A stretch of DNA of 64,000 bases, taken from NCBI GenBank assembly GCA_949130495.1, contig OX422211.1, forward strand, positions 537,213,372-537,277,371, read 5' to 3'. The position numbers and the translations under genes are program-made. Below are positions 1 to 11,069 of this stretch, piece after piece. The number at the start of each line of letters is the position of its first letter. Within the stretch, counting starts at the first letter, position 1. This DNA comes from Sambucus nigra (lineage: Eukaryota > Streptophyta > Magnoliopsida > Dipsacales > Adoxaceae). The notes beneath the pieces were generated by a model. It worked only from the letters and a program-made list of their open reading frames with translations, searched no databases and was not told the DNA's origin.

Positions 1-80
1 CAATTTGGATAGTTTATTTTGGCTCTTCCTCATTGAGGATGATGGATTCTACCTCTTTAGCGACTTAACCCTTTTTTAGC

Positions 81-650
81 TTAGTTCAAGTCATCATTGT
101 TCAAGTCATCAATGTTGTAAGTTGTAGTGTCCCTTTTGTATGCCTCCCTCTCCTCAGCCAAGTTGAAGTAGCATTCGTGTGCCTTAACTTGGTCAACCTG
201 AACTTCCCCTACTCCATATGGATTTGGTAATTTAATCATATGGTGATATATTGAGGGCACAACCTCCAACTCCTTGAGGGCTACCGGTCCCAAAGTTGTG
301 TTGTAGGCTGAGTAAACATTCTCATCCATGATAAAGAAGTTGATTTTCCATATAAGGAATTTTAGCCAACTTCTCCCCATCCTAACTTCTATATCAAAGA
401 TCCCCAGTGTCTTCACTTTCTCTCCACTGAACCCAATGAAAGGTTGATAATACGGGAATAACCTTTTCTTTCTCAATCCCAGATCCATGTAGCAACCCAA
501 AAACATCACATCGATCGAGATACCACCATCGATCCATATCCTTGGAACCTCATACCCATGAATAAGGGTGGTAATTACCAATGGGTCATCATGAGGGACT
601 AAGGTCCCCTTAAAATTTAACCTAGAGAAACCAACAATCAAAGTATTCAT
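81..650 (-). pseudogene. Element A protease domain (retropepsin-like)
   Basis: Open stretch of 189 residues between gag and the expected reverse transcriptase. It contains the Tat-type aspartic protease core: a hydrophobic strand ending in WIDGGIS, where active relatives have a DGGSS- or DTGSS-type motif; the catalytic Asp is present but the following Ser/Thr is Ile. The conserved run after it (GFSGEKVKTLGIFDIEV) is typical of the C-terminal half of this domain. Retropepsins cut the Gag-Pol polyprotein in the virus-like particle. The first Met is a convenience start; the domain would be translated as part of a polyprotein. It is closed by a stop at the C-terminal side before RT, which continues off the window. 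Confidence 0.75.
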
Positions 651-1028
651 ATCAACTTTTGTTCTTTTTACCTTCTTCGGCTAAATTATCGCCGAATGCA
701 CTTCTTTAGGATTTTGAGGAAAAGCTTTGGCCTCTGCCCCGTGAGCTTTTCTGTCAGTAGTCTCCTTTCCCCCTCCAACAAGTCCTCCATAAATCATCTT
801 AACACCGAGAGAAATTATGTGGAGCTAACCCTTAGGATCGATGATTGAAGGTGGTAGGTCAGGTTCTGCTTCATCATCATTGTTCGAGTCATCATCGTCT
901 AAGTTAGCTAGAGCATCAGGCTTGCACTTATTAGTCCTCCTTTTTTGGGTGTCGTCTCAGCCATTCTTTGAACAATTTTTATCAACATAGTTTCTTAACT
1001 TGCTAGGTTTTATATTTTTCTCAATCTT

Positions 1029-2678
1029 TTACCCGAGAGCGAAACATCTATCGGTCGTATGGACATGACCCTGGTGAGACTCACACCACAGATTATTCTT
1101 CCCCTTGTGAGGAGGATCTCTCAACTTCTTAAGACATCTTATATAATGATCATTCTTGATCTCATTTAGGATGTGCTCACAGCTGACTATTAAAGGGGTA
1201 TAGTCGGTTAACTTATCATCCACCGACCTCTTCTTTCCATCCTTATTCTTTTTTTGGAACTTACCTCCTATTATAGTTCCCTTATCATATTCACCCTTAG
1301 CATCCATTGCCTCCTCTTCATTCATGACTTTCCTGCCCGTAGCCAGGAGTTCGGCGATGGACTTTGGAGAATCTTCGGTAAGTTTCCAAATGATCTTTAC
1401 TTTCTGTAATCCTCCAATCAGGGCATTCATATAAATGCTCTCTTCATAATCTTTAACCTCTAATTTCTCCTTATTGAACCTCGTTATGTACTCTCTTAGA
1501 CTTTCATTCTTTACTTACTTCACGTATAACAGGTGTGTCATCTTCTTTTTGGATCTCACCCCAAAGAAGAAATTATGTATAAACCTCTCTATAAACTGTT
1601 TGAAATTCTCTATTGGGTTTTTAGAGAGAGTGGTGGACCATACATGAGCTGCCCCGATCAGTGTGCTTGAGAAGGATCGATACCTCATCTCGTTCGAGAT
1701 AGAGTAGATATTAGCTATTAATTGGTATATATCCACATGGTGGACGAGATTAGTTCTCCCATCATACTTAGGCATTACCACCGACGACTTGAACTTAGCT
1801 AGGGTTGGGTAACTCATGATCTTTGCAATAAATGGGGAGTCTTTAGTGTAACCCCCCTCCAAGGGGTCGAGACTCTTTAGTATGTCCCCAATCTTATCCT
1901 CTAGTCTCTGGATGGAATCATTCTAAGGTTTATCGGTTGCAGCTATAACCTCGGCCTGGGCCATATTGTCTCCAATCACTTCTCTATCGGCTGGATGAAC
2001 TGAGGGCTCTCTGGCAACTGTCCTCTGTCATCTATTCACCTCTTGCTGTTCCTCGTCTTAGCCTCTATGAGGTCAACGGTAATAACATCTATTATTCCTT
2101 CTAAAACTATCTAGGCTCCGTGATCTGGAGAGGCATTTTCTCAAATCATCTGCTGCCGGGATGAGCCTATCAAAGGCTAACCCTCTATTTTGTCCATCCA
2201 AAGCTGATGCCCTTGGCCTAGATTCTTAGCTCTGCCTATCGCTGCATCCTCGGCTAAGCTGAATTAGTCGCACAGTGTCTCTAAAAAATTTATAAGTATC
2301 CCAACGTTCTTTATCATCCTCATCCTCATACTGTTCATCGTCATCATTAGGGCATTGCTGACTCGGCTCCCCAAGTGTAAATGCCTAAGGTCGGCCACAT
2401 CTATCCCTATACTAAGGAGTAAGATCTTTGAGTGCGGGCTGGGTTGGTCCCCTGATCACTGGGTCTGGAATACCTTCCCTGGAGGCCGAAGTTATGATCT
2501 CATCTCAAGTTGCGACAGGTCTAGCCACCATGTTCTAGCTAAATGCAGCAAAATTTACTTGCATCTGTCGCTGACTGTCCACTAAGGAGCGCAGGGCCAC
2601 TGCCACTTTAGCCATTTCTGACTAAGGTGCGATTTGGCTAGTACTGAGTCCACCTATAGTAGGAGGATCTGATGCCAT
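1029..2678 (-). pseudogene. Element A gag (capsid/nucleocapsid) pseudogene
   Basis: Decayed gag. The likely start codon is at 2676-2678 (protein begins MASDPP, like MASDLP in element G). The capsid-type domain lies at about 1515-1862 with the landmarks MPKYDGRTNLVHHVDIYQ and SSTLIGAAHVWSTTL; the C-terminal part at 1029-1430 ends in a zinc-knuckle-like CESHQGHVHTTDRC. Gag packages element RNA. Several in-frame stops break it, one just after the capsid domain at about 1515. The segment 650-1029 between gag and protease is a charged linker with stops. Family assignment rests on similarity to plant retrotransposon Gag as known in Tat elements. Confidence 0.8.
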
Positions 2679-2867
2679 TGTAGAGTTTTGGTGGGCTGAA
2701 AAACCAAGTGATGTACTGGAAGTGAGCTGGATGAACTGAAAATGAGGTTGAACTCAAACTAGAGCTGTTTCAAAGGTGGTTAAATCCCAACCAAGTGTGA
2801 GGTTGAACCACCACCATAGAATCCGGTGGAGTAGCTTCATAGAAAGGGAAGAAGATGACTATCTCGT

Positions 2868-2884
2868 TCCCATAAACGGTGCCA
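2868..2884 (-). other. Element A primer-binding site
   Basis: On the minus strand TGGCACCGTTTATGGGA begins three bases after the LTR end (ATCATCA). It matches the TGGCGCCGTTTGTGGGAA-type primer site common in plant Tat gypsy elements and aligns with the site of element G at 36140. The priming tRNA is not identified here. Confidence 0.65.
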
Positions 2885-2887
2885 GAT

Positions 2888-3752
2888 TGATGATACGAGA
2901 AATGGCATCACCAAGTCAATGTATGTGTAAGCTCAAATTAGTACAAAAATTGAGTATAAACAAGTATAAAATATATAAAAGGATGAGGAAAAGAAGATGA
3001 TGAGACCAAATATAAGTGGTTCAGCCTTTGAAGGGCCTACGTCCACTATATGAGTGTGTGAAATCCACTAAATATGGGCTTTAATGGACTTTGGATACAA
3101 GTACTCAAGTTCTCTCTCCCTATAGTGTTTTTAACAGAGCTTCAGCTAGGGTTTACAATGATCCATCCTTTATAATGATGTAAAAGATAAGTATTTATAT
3201 GGCTGGGATAGTGTCAAATGCACCCAGGTATGCACAACACCAAGTAGATAATGATACGGTGCCATCTGTATTTTGTGCATGTAAGTAATGATTAAGAGAT
3301 ATTCTCCACATGTGGGGATGATGTTGTTGTAACGGTTTTATACACGTGGGGCTCACAGCCCACGCGCACTCTCTCACGCATTCCCCATTCCCTGTGCACT
3401 GTTGAATGCCAAATGATTCCTACTGGGTTGAAGTGTCAGCCTGGTAGAGTATGTACCACCCTTGCACTATTGTATTGCCCGTTGGTGATTTCCAAGTATA
3501 GTCTCGATTGAGCAGAGTCAATTCGAGATGAGAGTATAGTCTATCTTAAAAGGTCTCAGCCTTATGATAAAGATGAGGCGAGATGTTAGGCTAGTGAAGG
3601 TTGCTTGTGGTATTGACTTGAGATCGATACGAGATGTACTGGCCGAATGGGATGAGTCAGTTATACTGGATGGCTCGTGTGAGGAAACTTTGTATAGTCG
3701 GCTTTGGCCGAGCTTGTATTGAGCCGAGACGTGGTCTCATAATGGCATATCA
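2888..3752 (-). repeat. 5' LTR of element A
   Basis: About 865 bp. On the minus strand it runs TGATATGCC to ATCATCA, directly followed by the primer site. A TATA-like box (CATATAAATAC, about 3195-3205) sits 300 bp before its end, followed by the region found in many Tat LTRs with GTGGACGTAGGC and GAACCACTTA (around 3010-3060). The outer boundary is set where similarity of element B to element K stops, so it may be off by a few bases. Confidence 0.75.
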
Positions 3753-5320
3753 GCTAGTTCAGTACTACTAGCAATTCCATATCCTTTCTAATGAAACGGG
3801 TATTGATGGTAATGCACACTCTTGTGAGAAATGATAGATCTTGATCGACAAAATAGGTGGGGTGGGGGAGAAAATATGGGAGGACTTTAAGGGATTTGGG
3901 TGAAAATATGGGTATGATGGGTTATTTATAGGGTATAATCTGGGTAGATATTTTGAATTTCAGGTTAGTATCTAGGAAGATGGCATTTATATGGTTTAAA
4001 AGTGGATTGTGAGTGGTGTTGGGTTTGGGATTTGCTAGTGGGGCAATGACACCCCGGTCAATTAAACCTTGGATTATATTCCAGAGATGGAACCACTGAT
4101 TAGTGGTATGGACGGCAGTTTGGTGAAAATCACAATAAGAAAATTTTAAAGAAGTGGGTTTAGTGGTGGACGAGGGTCTAGAGGTTTGATGAGGTTTCGA
4201 CTCAACAGGTTTTGGTAGACTTTAGAGAAGGGAGCATGGAGATCAGTGTATTCTTTTCTGACTGGACTATTAGGACTTCCTAGCGCCGAAGAGGTAGCGG
4301 GTTAAGAGATGTTGTTGATGGTCGGAACTGTAGCAAGCTTCTAATATTTTTTGGAGTGAATTGTCCGGATACTATATTTGGCTCAACTTTTGTCTTGGCA
4401 ATACTTATTTCAATATCCACTTTTACTTCCCGAAGGGCTTCGGGCTAAAAATGTGGGTAATATTGTCCTCGCATCATCGCTCGAACATGGGGTAAGAAGT
4501 TTTTCTTCATAATACGATCTTGTTCTTCTTTGGAAGGCCGGTTGGTCATAGTGGACGCTTTCTATCTCCGCCTTCCTGTGACATTGCTAACAATTGTTTA
4601 GGGGTTCTGCTTGAGAAAAACTATATCGCGGAGTGTAATATCCAATTCCTCATTTTATTTGTACCGCGACATAAATTCACCGAAAACATCCTCCCAACTG
4701 CGACTTCTATATTCCTTGAGGGATAGAAACCAACGAACAACACTGTTACTCAAAGTTTGTTGGAACATCTGGGCCATTATTTCCTCGAAGGTCCTTAAGA
4801 GAGTCATGGATCAGTGGTAGCTTCAGAGATGAACAATTAAGGGTCCGTTACCCCTGAACTTTTCAATATTAGGCATCTTGAACTTTTTCGACAGCCTTGC
4901 TTTAGGGTAGGGAGACATATGGGTGTAATCCATGTAGTTCCTGGAGATTTGAACCTGGTCAAACTTATTAGAACTTATGGTCCTCCTTAACCTTGTTTAA
5001 CTATTCTTCTTTTGCAACGATAGGTACTCGAAGGTTAGCCCTGGCCGGACAAGATTTGATATAGGGAGTTGGGCTGCTAGTGGCCCATTGGCAGGAGGGG
5101 CGCGTGGTGCGTGCTGATATTCTTATGGGACCCAAACATTCTCAGGTGTGGGCAAACCCATAGCACGAGGGAAGAGGATCCTCGACTCCACGGGAGCTGG
5201 GATTTGATTTTGCTGCATCTCGTGAACCTCAAACTGAAGGCTTTCAATCTTGGTGGTAAGTTGGACTAGAACAATCATCAAATTAGGTTGCACATTCGGT
5301 ACTTGACTTGTGTTCTCCAT
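3753..5320 (-). pseudogene. Element B gag pseudogene
   Basis: The reading frame starts with an ATG at 5318-5320 (MENTSQVPNVQPNLM) and its early part parallels element K (NANQSPNVQPNLM), followed by a proline-rich linker. The capsid-type domain lies at about 4480-4870 (landmarks MAQMFQQTLSNSVVRWF and WEDVFGEFMSRYK), and a C-terminal histidine-rich segment (YCDFHQTAVHTTNQW) lies near 4120, matching the gag/nucleocapsid end. It then runs through QGLIDRGVIAPLANPK to 3753, where LTR A begins. Frameshifts and stops are frequent. Gag forms the particle shell and binds RNA. The extent is inferred from comparison with K. Confidence 0.75.
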
Positions 5321-5329
5321 GCAGGTTTG

Positions 5330-5737
5330 GGGAGGGTAGATTCCAAACTCGAAAGAAGTAACATGAGAACTTAAGGAGATTCAAGGCGATTTGACAGAAG
5401 ATCGAAGCCAGTAGGGAGCCAGGCCAAGGGTCGAGTATGAGATCGACCTAAAGAGAAAAATGATTTAAATTTTTATTTTTTTAAAAGAGAAAAGGAAGAA
5501 TTAAATTTTATTTGAAAAGAGGAAAATGTTTTTGACATTTTTTAGAAAGGGGAGGACAAAATGTTTATGATATTTTGATAAAAGGAGGGAAAATATTTTT
5601 TGGTATTTTGATAGAAGCGGGGGAAAAATATTTTTGACCTTTATGATAAAAGGAAGAAAAATATTTTGGGTATTTCTATTTTTTGAGAAAGGAGGAAAGA
5701 AAGTAGCGAGGGAAGAATCTCAACATGATATTATTAC

Positions 5738-5803
<66 letters not shown>

Positions 5804-7690
5804 GTTCTCTCTTGTATAAGGTTTACTTAAATGCAAAAACAAATGCCGTACAAGACCCAAGCCTGAGAAAATTGGGTTTGAAAAATATTTAAAACTTGGT
5901 TTGACTTGTTGCTAGGCTCATGGACATGGTCTCGTTTTGAAAAAAAGATGAAATCGCATGAAAATTTGAGCGACATGCCGACCCGACATTTCTACAGAGT
6001 TTCCTCTAGTAACTGACAAACTAAATATGAGTGCCTTAGGTTTGACGCCTATATGAGGGTATGCATTTATTAGGTTAGTGGAAAGCTTCCTCCCTTTGGC
6101 ATGACTTCCACGATATACGTCTTTCTTTTGAGAGCAATCGATACATGTGGACGAGCCATTTGATATACCTGAGTGTACGTGAATTTCCTCACTATATACC
6201 TTATGTGGGTAGTATGTGTGACAGTGAATTTTAAATAATCAACGTACGCGAACAAGTTCCCTTCTATATACCTCCCGTCGCGAGCTCGTTCTAGCGGTAC
6301 AATGTGGGGGAAACCATGGAAGGTACTAGGCCAATAGAAGGTGAAAGTTATATTGTTTAGTCTAACTATGCTCTTCCGGACCAGCGCTCATCACAAAGTG
6401 ACCCCTAGTAAGGGACAAAATTTTGGTCAATAGCCATGCTCTTGGTGATATAGTGAGCAAAATACATGATTATTGATTAGTATATTATGGAGAGAGTATT
6501 TCATTTGGCACGATGAGCATTATACTAATAAGAAAGAATGTAAAAGTGTCATGACAAGTAAATCTAGCATGGGGAATGAAGATTACACTAAGCATGGAAA
6601 CGTGAGAGTAAGTGATGTGTGAATATCTATAAGTGAGCGTGTGGTAGTGAATCGAAGCATGGATCAACTACAAGTGGCGTGTGATAAGTATATGTATATA
6701 TATAAGTGTGATAAGTGTATGTGTGTGCTAGTGACACCTAAGCATGGATATTCTAAGTGGTGGGTGAAACATATGGATATAAGTTACCCTATATACAAGT
6801 GTAGGTAGTGCGAGGTGCACATGGAGAGTATTTACAAGTGTGTGAAGTGAAAAGTGAGTGAGAGGTGATATAAACATGAGGTAGATGTATATAAGAAATA
6901 ATATAGTATAAAAGGGAACATACAGGTAAGTGCATACACACACAAGTCGAAAATGATAAAATCCATGAAAACAGAGTCTAGCGCTCTTAAATAAGTCCCC
7001 ACTAGAGTCTCCACATTGGCCATCCCTCCATGGATTTTTTTTCCTTTTCCATCTCGAGGGCCAATGCTTGCGTGCACAGAGGAGAGAGAGATAGAGGTCT
7101 CATGCCCTTCCTAGGAATGATTTGGCCATCGTCGATGTGGGAAAGAGATAGAGTTGCCAACCTATTTTGCACAAAACTGGTAAAAGAACATGTATTGCCT
7201 CAAGAGAATGATATCAAATACATACTGATGCTTGTGAAACAAATTTGATGAGAGGTTTTGGGGATAAGTTATAGAATGGGAAGGTGTTAGGCACCCATCC
7301 CGCCCTTTCAATCTCTCATGGGCTTATGTTAATATTTTTTTTAATTTCTCCGTGAAGTGGATATACGTGTATATATAAATGGAGATAGAAATTGCTCGAC
7401 TCACGTCATGTAAAAAGACGGAGTGAGGTCATCCAAAGGAATGGTCCCAAAATAATAATTAAAAATATGATATATGCACTTAATGAGATATTGATCATTA
7501 TGATAAAATGATAATATGAGTTGGATAAGACGCATATATGAATAATAAATATGATACACGTAAATAATATAAGGATAAAATAGGAAAAAAGAAAAAAAAT
7601 GAAAATAGGACTCAAGTCCCGAGTTTTAGCCCGAGACGCCTACTTAGACAATAAAGACAGCAAAGTCCACATAGTTCGCATGCGACACGT
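5330..7690 (-). other. Element B leader (untranslated) region
   Basis: About 2.3 kb between the LTR and gag with no credible protein. It is homologous to the leader of element K. A purine-rich tract (5440-5700) and the trinucleotide array (5733-5804) lie next to gag. The long leader is typical of Ogre-type elements, some of which carry an extra open frame before gag; I see only short open frames here and do not call a gene. A degenerate candidate primer site lies near 7664-7687. Confidence 0.55.
5733..5804. repeat. (TAT)n trinucleotide microsatellite
   Basis: About 70 bp of near-perfect TTA/ATT repeats just upstream (minus strand) of gag of element B. The same position in element K holds a much longer CTA-rich array (55380-55796). 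Confidence 0.97.
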
Positions 7691-7724
7691 GGATGGGGTT
7701 TATTCCATAAATTCAAATGGGGAT
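7690..7724 (-). repeat. Element B LTR, small inner fragment
   Basis: Inferred last bases of the B LTR, separated from the main part (15356-16857) by element C. 7720-7724 is GGGAT, the left copy of the target-site duplication of C. The exact inner end of the LTR is uncertain because the primer site is degenerate. Confidence 0.4.
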
Positions 7725-9168
7725 TGATTAGGCATAAATTATTCACATTTATCCCCTTAGTTTAGGTACTTTTATGATCCCGTGCATTATAATTAACTCG
7801 AATTTATCTCGTATTTATGCTACTTACCCTTTTTGGAAAGTATTTCATATTTTGTGTATCTCTTATGTGTTTTACATGTATTTTATGCGAGATAAAGCGA
7901 GAGAAAACTCAAAATAGTGAAAGAAACCAAGAAATGATAAGTTAAAGAGCATTTTTTGTAATTTTTTTTCCATATTCCTAATGTGGGGACAATAATAAAG
8001 TTAAATATCTTGAAATCACAAGAATACTGAAAAAAACGGCACCCCATTCCGAGTTACGGTGAAGAAGTTATGGTCGTTTAAAGTTGAGAGAAAATTCCAA
8101 ACAAAAGAGGGGAAAAATCCAAGGCAGAAAGGACGACCGGTTTGCCCTTTAGTCATGCTCCAGAACCGTGACAAACATTAGTCATGCTTTAAAACCGTTC
8201 CAAATTTCCTAAAAGCGACATTTTTATTTTCTCCTTGGCTTTATCCAAAAGAGTTTTATATTTTGGGGACTCTTCTAAACGACTTCTAACCTATATATTT
8301 AGCCATTAGGGTTATTTTAATTCAGATTTCATTCATGTAAAAGCTCCTAATCAAGAAGGAACATCCAAGAGAACAATTTACAAGTTTTGCACCTTTAATT
8401 CAAGGGATTTTTTTTTATTTTTCTTCACGCATTCATTTCTTCTTGCACGTATATGTTCTTCAATCTTGGTAACATTAAATTCCAGCACTGTTATCATTGT
8501 TTCATTATTTTTACATGCTTGTTAATGGATTATTATGTAGTTAATACCACCATGTCTAGCTAGTTCAAGGGTTGGGATCATATTTTCGTCATTAATGGGT
8601 TTTGAGCTTGGAAAGTTAGGTTTTGGGTAGAAATACAATTAATTGAAACCTCGTGTTTAAAGTTGGAATATTATGTGTTCAACTTTCTTTATCATGCAAC
8701 GTTAGTGATTATAGCAATATTCTGAAATTAATCCACGTGTGTCCATATTTTAGCCAAAGTTAAATCTTTCATTGTTGAATTAAATTTCTTCATATTTGAT
8801 GTTTATAATCAATTTAATATGCTTGGTTAATTATTTTTGAACCAAAATCGTTTATACGCATTGTTTAGACCATGGTGGGGATGTGATCCTAATCCCGTTT
8901 TCTTATTCCTTGCTTAAGTTTTAATTAGTTTTAGTTAACTTCTGTATATTTCCCTTTTCTTTTGTTACTCCATCATCATATTTTACACTTTGTTTTAGAA
9001 GTAATAAATTGATTAAAATCTATCAAACATTCCATGTGTATTCGATACCCAGACTAGCCACTATACTACATAAGAGTGTAATTAAGGTTTAGTTTTTTTT
9101 AGATTGCGGTTGGTAGCCGATAATAATGATTAATGTATTATATGGACGCTCAATTTTTGCCTCGATCA
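7725..9168 (+). repeat. 5' LTR of element C
   Basis: 1444 bp, TGATTAG to GATCA. TATA-like box CTATATATTT at 8291-8300. About 90-140 bp upstream of it lies a duplicated 29-bp motif beginning TTAGTCATGCT (8149 and 8178), conserved in the 3' LTR (about 14337 and 14367). Pair of 13913-15355. Confidence 0.92.
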
Positions 9169-9171
9169 AAA

Positions 9172-9189
9172 TGGCATCGTTGTCGGGGA
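9172..9189 (+). other. Primer-binding site, first body of C
   Basis: TGGCATCGTTGTCGGGGA, three bases after the LTR. It is a mutated form of the complement of the 3' end of plant tRNA-Asp (TGGCGCCGTTGCCGGGGA). Confidence 0.8.
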
Positions 9190-9284
9190 TTATTTTGTCA
9201 TAGATTATAATTGATTTATTATTTATAAGATATCTTTCTTTTGTATAATTTTTTTATTTTGACCTTTTTTTGCAGGCTTGCACA

Positions 9285-10439
9285 ATGGAGCGCCAAGAAA
9301 TGTTGAATTCTCGGCCACACACCTCTTTATGTGAATTTTCCATTTACAAACCATTCGGTAATCATGTGTTTGCATGGTGAGTTCGGTTATTATAATGGTT
9401 CATATGGAAATCATTTTCAAAATTTTTATTCTCAAGAATCCGCAGTTCGACCTATTACCATTGGTGAGGTTCTTAGAATTATTGTGAATGAAAGGCTTGA
9501 AAACTCACGTTTGTATAGGAGTAGTTCCCTAGCTTTTGCGTGCCAGAATATGGGCTCGACCTATTACCATCGGTGAGGGTCTTCGAATTATTGAGAATAA
9601 AACGCGTGAAAACTAATATTGGGAAGAAAAGAATTTTTGGGAGTAAGAGTTGGATGCATTATTCAAACTGAAAGTTGATTTTTCTTCTGATATTTTTAAA
9701 TTTAAAGAAGGTTTTTAACCAAATGAGGAACCCGAGGTTTTGGAGCCAAAGGAGCCTCCTTTGCAAGAAACCATGCTTTGTTTCACCCATAGCGCAATGA
9801 ATTATATTTCCACCCACAGCATAATGAATATAGATAATGGTGTTGCTAAGGAAATTTTCGCACTTTGCAATAAGATTTGTTTTTATATGAAAAACAAAGA
9901 CGAGGTCAGGATTTTGGGTTTCATCTCAATTTTTTTTGAAAGAACATCTCATTGAAAGTGAGTCTTTCTCCCTTGAAATTCAATCTATAAGTGATGACGA
10001 ATCACTTGAGATTAAATTTATTTCATCACCATTTTTGTTCTCTGTTATTGAACCATTACAAGTACCGCTAGATTCCTTTGAGTCAGTTGAAACTTGTGAA
10101 ATTTTTAAACCTTTCATCGACGAGGACTCTTTGAGTGAATTATTTTCCAAGATGGATTCTTTATTTTTATGTGCCCCTATTACCATACTACTAGAAAAAT
10201 CTTTGGGAGGTGATTCTACTTTTCTTGTATCCCTATTGTACTTGTCCCCCCTAGCATTAAAATCCCCCATCACCCCTTTAAAATTATTAATTGGCGATGG
10301 TCCATTTTTTCCGCCTTACACAAGCCGCCCGTTGTTCAAACGGAATTCTTATTTTCCAGGAGGCATACATGAAAACGAGGGTACACTGATTATCCCTCAA
10401 AATCAAAGTGTATTTTGGGTGGACCCTCAAAGTTTTTGA
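9285..10439 (+). pseudogene. Element C body 1: unrecognised protein, frameshifted
   Basis: No family recognised. The frame begins near 9362 (MCLHGEFGYYNGSYGNHF) and continues in pieces; a conserved middle (EEPEVLEP, ETMLCFTH) is at about 9725-9940 and a C-terminal stretch is open at 9936-10439, rich in Ser, Glu, Phe and Pro (LEIQSISDDESLEIKF), ending VFWVDPQSF. The second body of C encodes the same protein, which supports it as a real ancestral coding region. Comparing the copies places a frameshift near 9912. The N-terminal Tyr/Asn/Gly-rich piece resembles low-complexity openings seen in some plant retrotransposon proteins, but this is only an impression. Function unknown; a Gag-like structural role is possible, not shown. 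Confidence 0.5.
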
Positions 10440-10577
10440 CTTCTACTTATAACTTATTAGAAATTCAAATCGTAGGTCGTACATAGTTAGCTTCTTTCTT
10501 TATTTTTCTTTGTTTTAATTATAGTTTAGAGTAATTAGTTAAAGTTTTGTTATTCTTTTTATTATGCTTGGTTCTAA

Positions 10578-10956
10578 CATATTTGATGTTTATATTCAAT
10601 TAAATATGCTTGGTTAATTTCTTTCTAACCAAAATAGTTTATACGCATTGTTTAGACCATAGTGGGGATGTGATCCTAATCCCATTTTCTTATTCCTTGC
10701 TTAATTTTTAATTAGTTTTAGTTAACTTATTTATTTCCCCCTTTTTCTTTTCTTACCCCATCATCATCTTTTACACTTTGTTTTATAGGTAAAAAATCAA
10801 TTAAATTCTATCAAACATTTCCTATGGATTCGATATCCAGACTAGCCACTGTACTCCATAAGAGTGCAGTTAAAGTTTAGTTATTTTAGATTGTGGTCGG
10901 AAACCGATAACAATGATTAGCGTATTACACGAACGCTCCTTTTTTTATCTTGATCA
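10578..10956 (+). repeat. Truncated middle LTR of element C
   Basis: Matches the last 380 bp of the 5' LTR (8789-9168), ending GATCA, and is followed by a primer site at 10960. It lacks the first 1.06 kb of the LTR. The junction at 10577/10578 joins the truncated first body to this LTR remnant, so one deletion probably removed the end of body 1 and the start of a full LTR. Confidence 0.88.
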
Positions 10957-10959
10957 AAA

Positions 10960-10977
10960 TGGCGCCGTTGTCGGGGA
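10960..10977 (+). other. Primer-binding site, second body of C
   Basis: TGGCGCCGTTGTCGGGGA, one mismatch to the complement of the 3' end of plant tRNA-Asp. It is the better preserved of the two sites in C. Confidence 0.88.
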
Positions 10978-11069
10978 ATGCTTTGTTATAGATTATAATT
11001 GATTTATTATTTCATAAGATATATTTCTTTTGAATTGTTTTTGTTTTAACCTTTTTTTGTAGGCTTGAA

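Larger units (their letters stand above)
1..3752 (-). mobile_element. Element A: Ty3/gypsy (Tat-type) retrotransposon, 5' part
   Basis: Minus-strand LTR retrotransposon read from its 5' LTR (2888-3752) through a primer site, gag and protease to the left edge, where it leaves the window before reverse transcriptase. The gag and protease resemble those of element G on the plus strand closely enough to be one family. Its 5' LTR interrupts the gag-protease region of Ogre-like element B at 3752/3753, so A inserted into B; the rest of B and the 3' LTR of A should lie left of the window. In-frame stops in gag show it is inactive. Confidence 0.85.

Noticed and set aside
5634..5819. Open frame with a poly-isoleucine run
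   Set aside because: Translation of the TAT microsatellite in the leader of element B.
6485..7077. Several short Ile/Tyr/His-rich open frames on the minus strand
   Set aside because: Located in the Ogre leader; low-complexity AT-rich composition and not preserved in the homologous leader of K.
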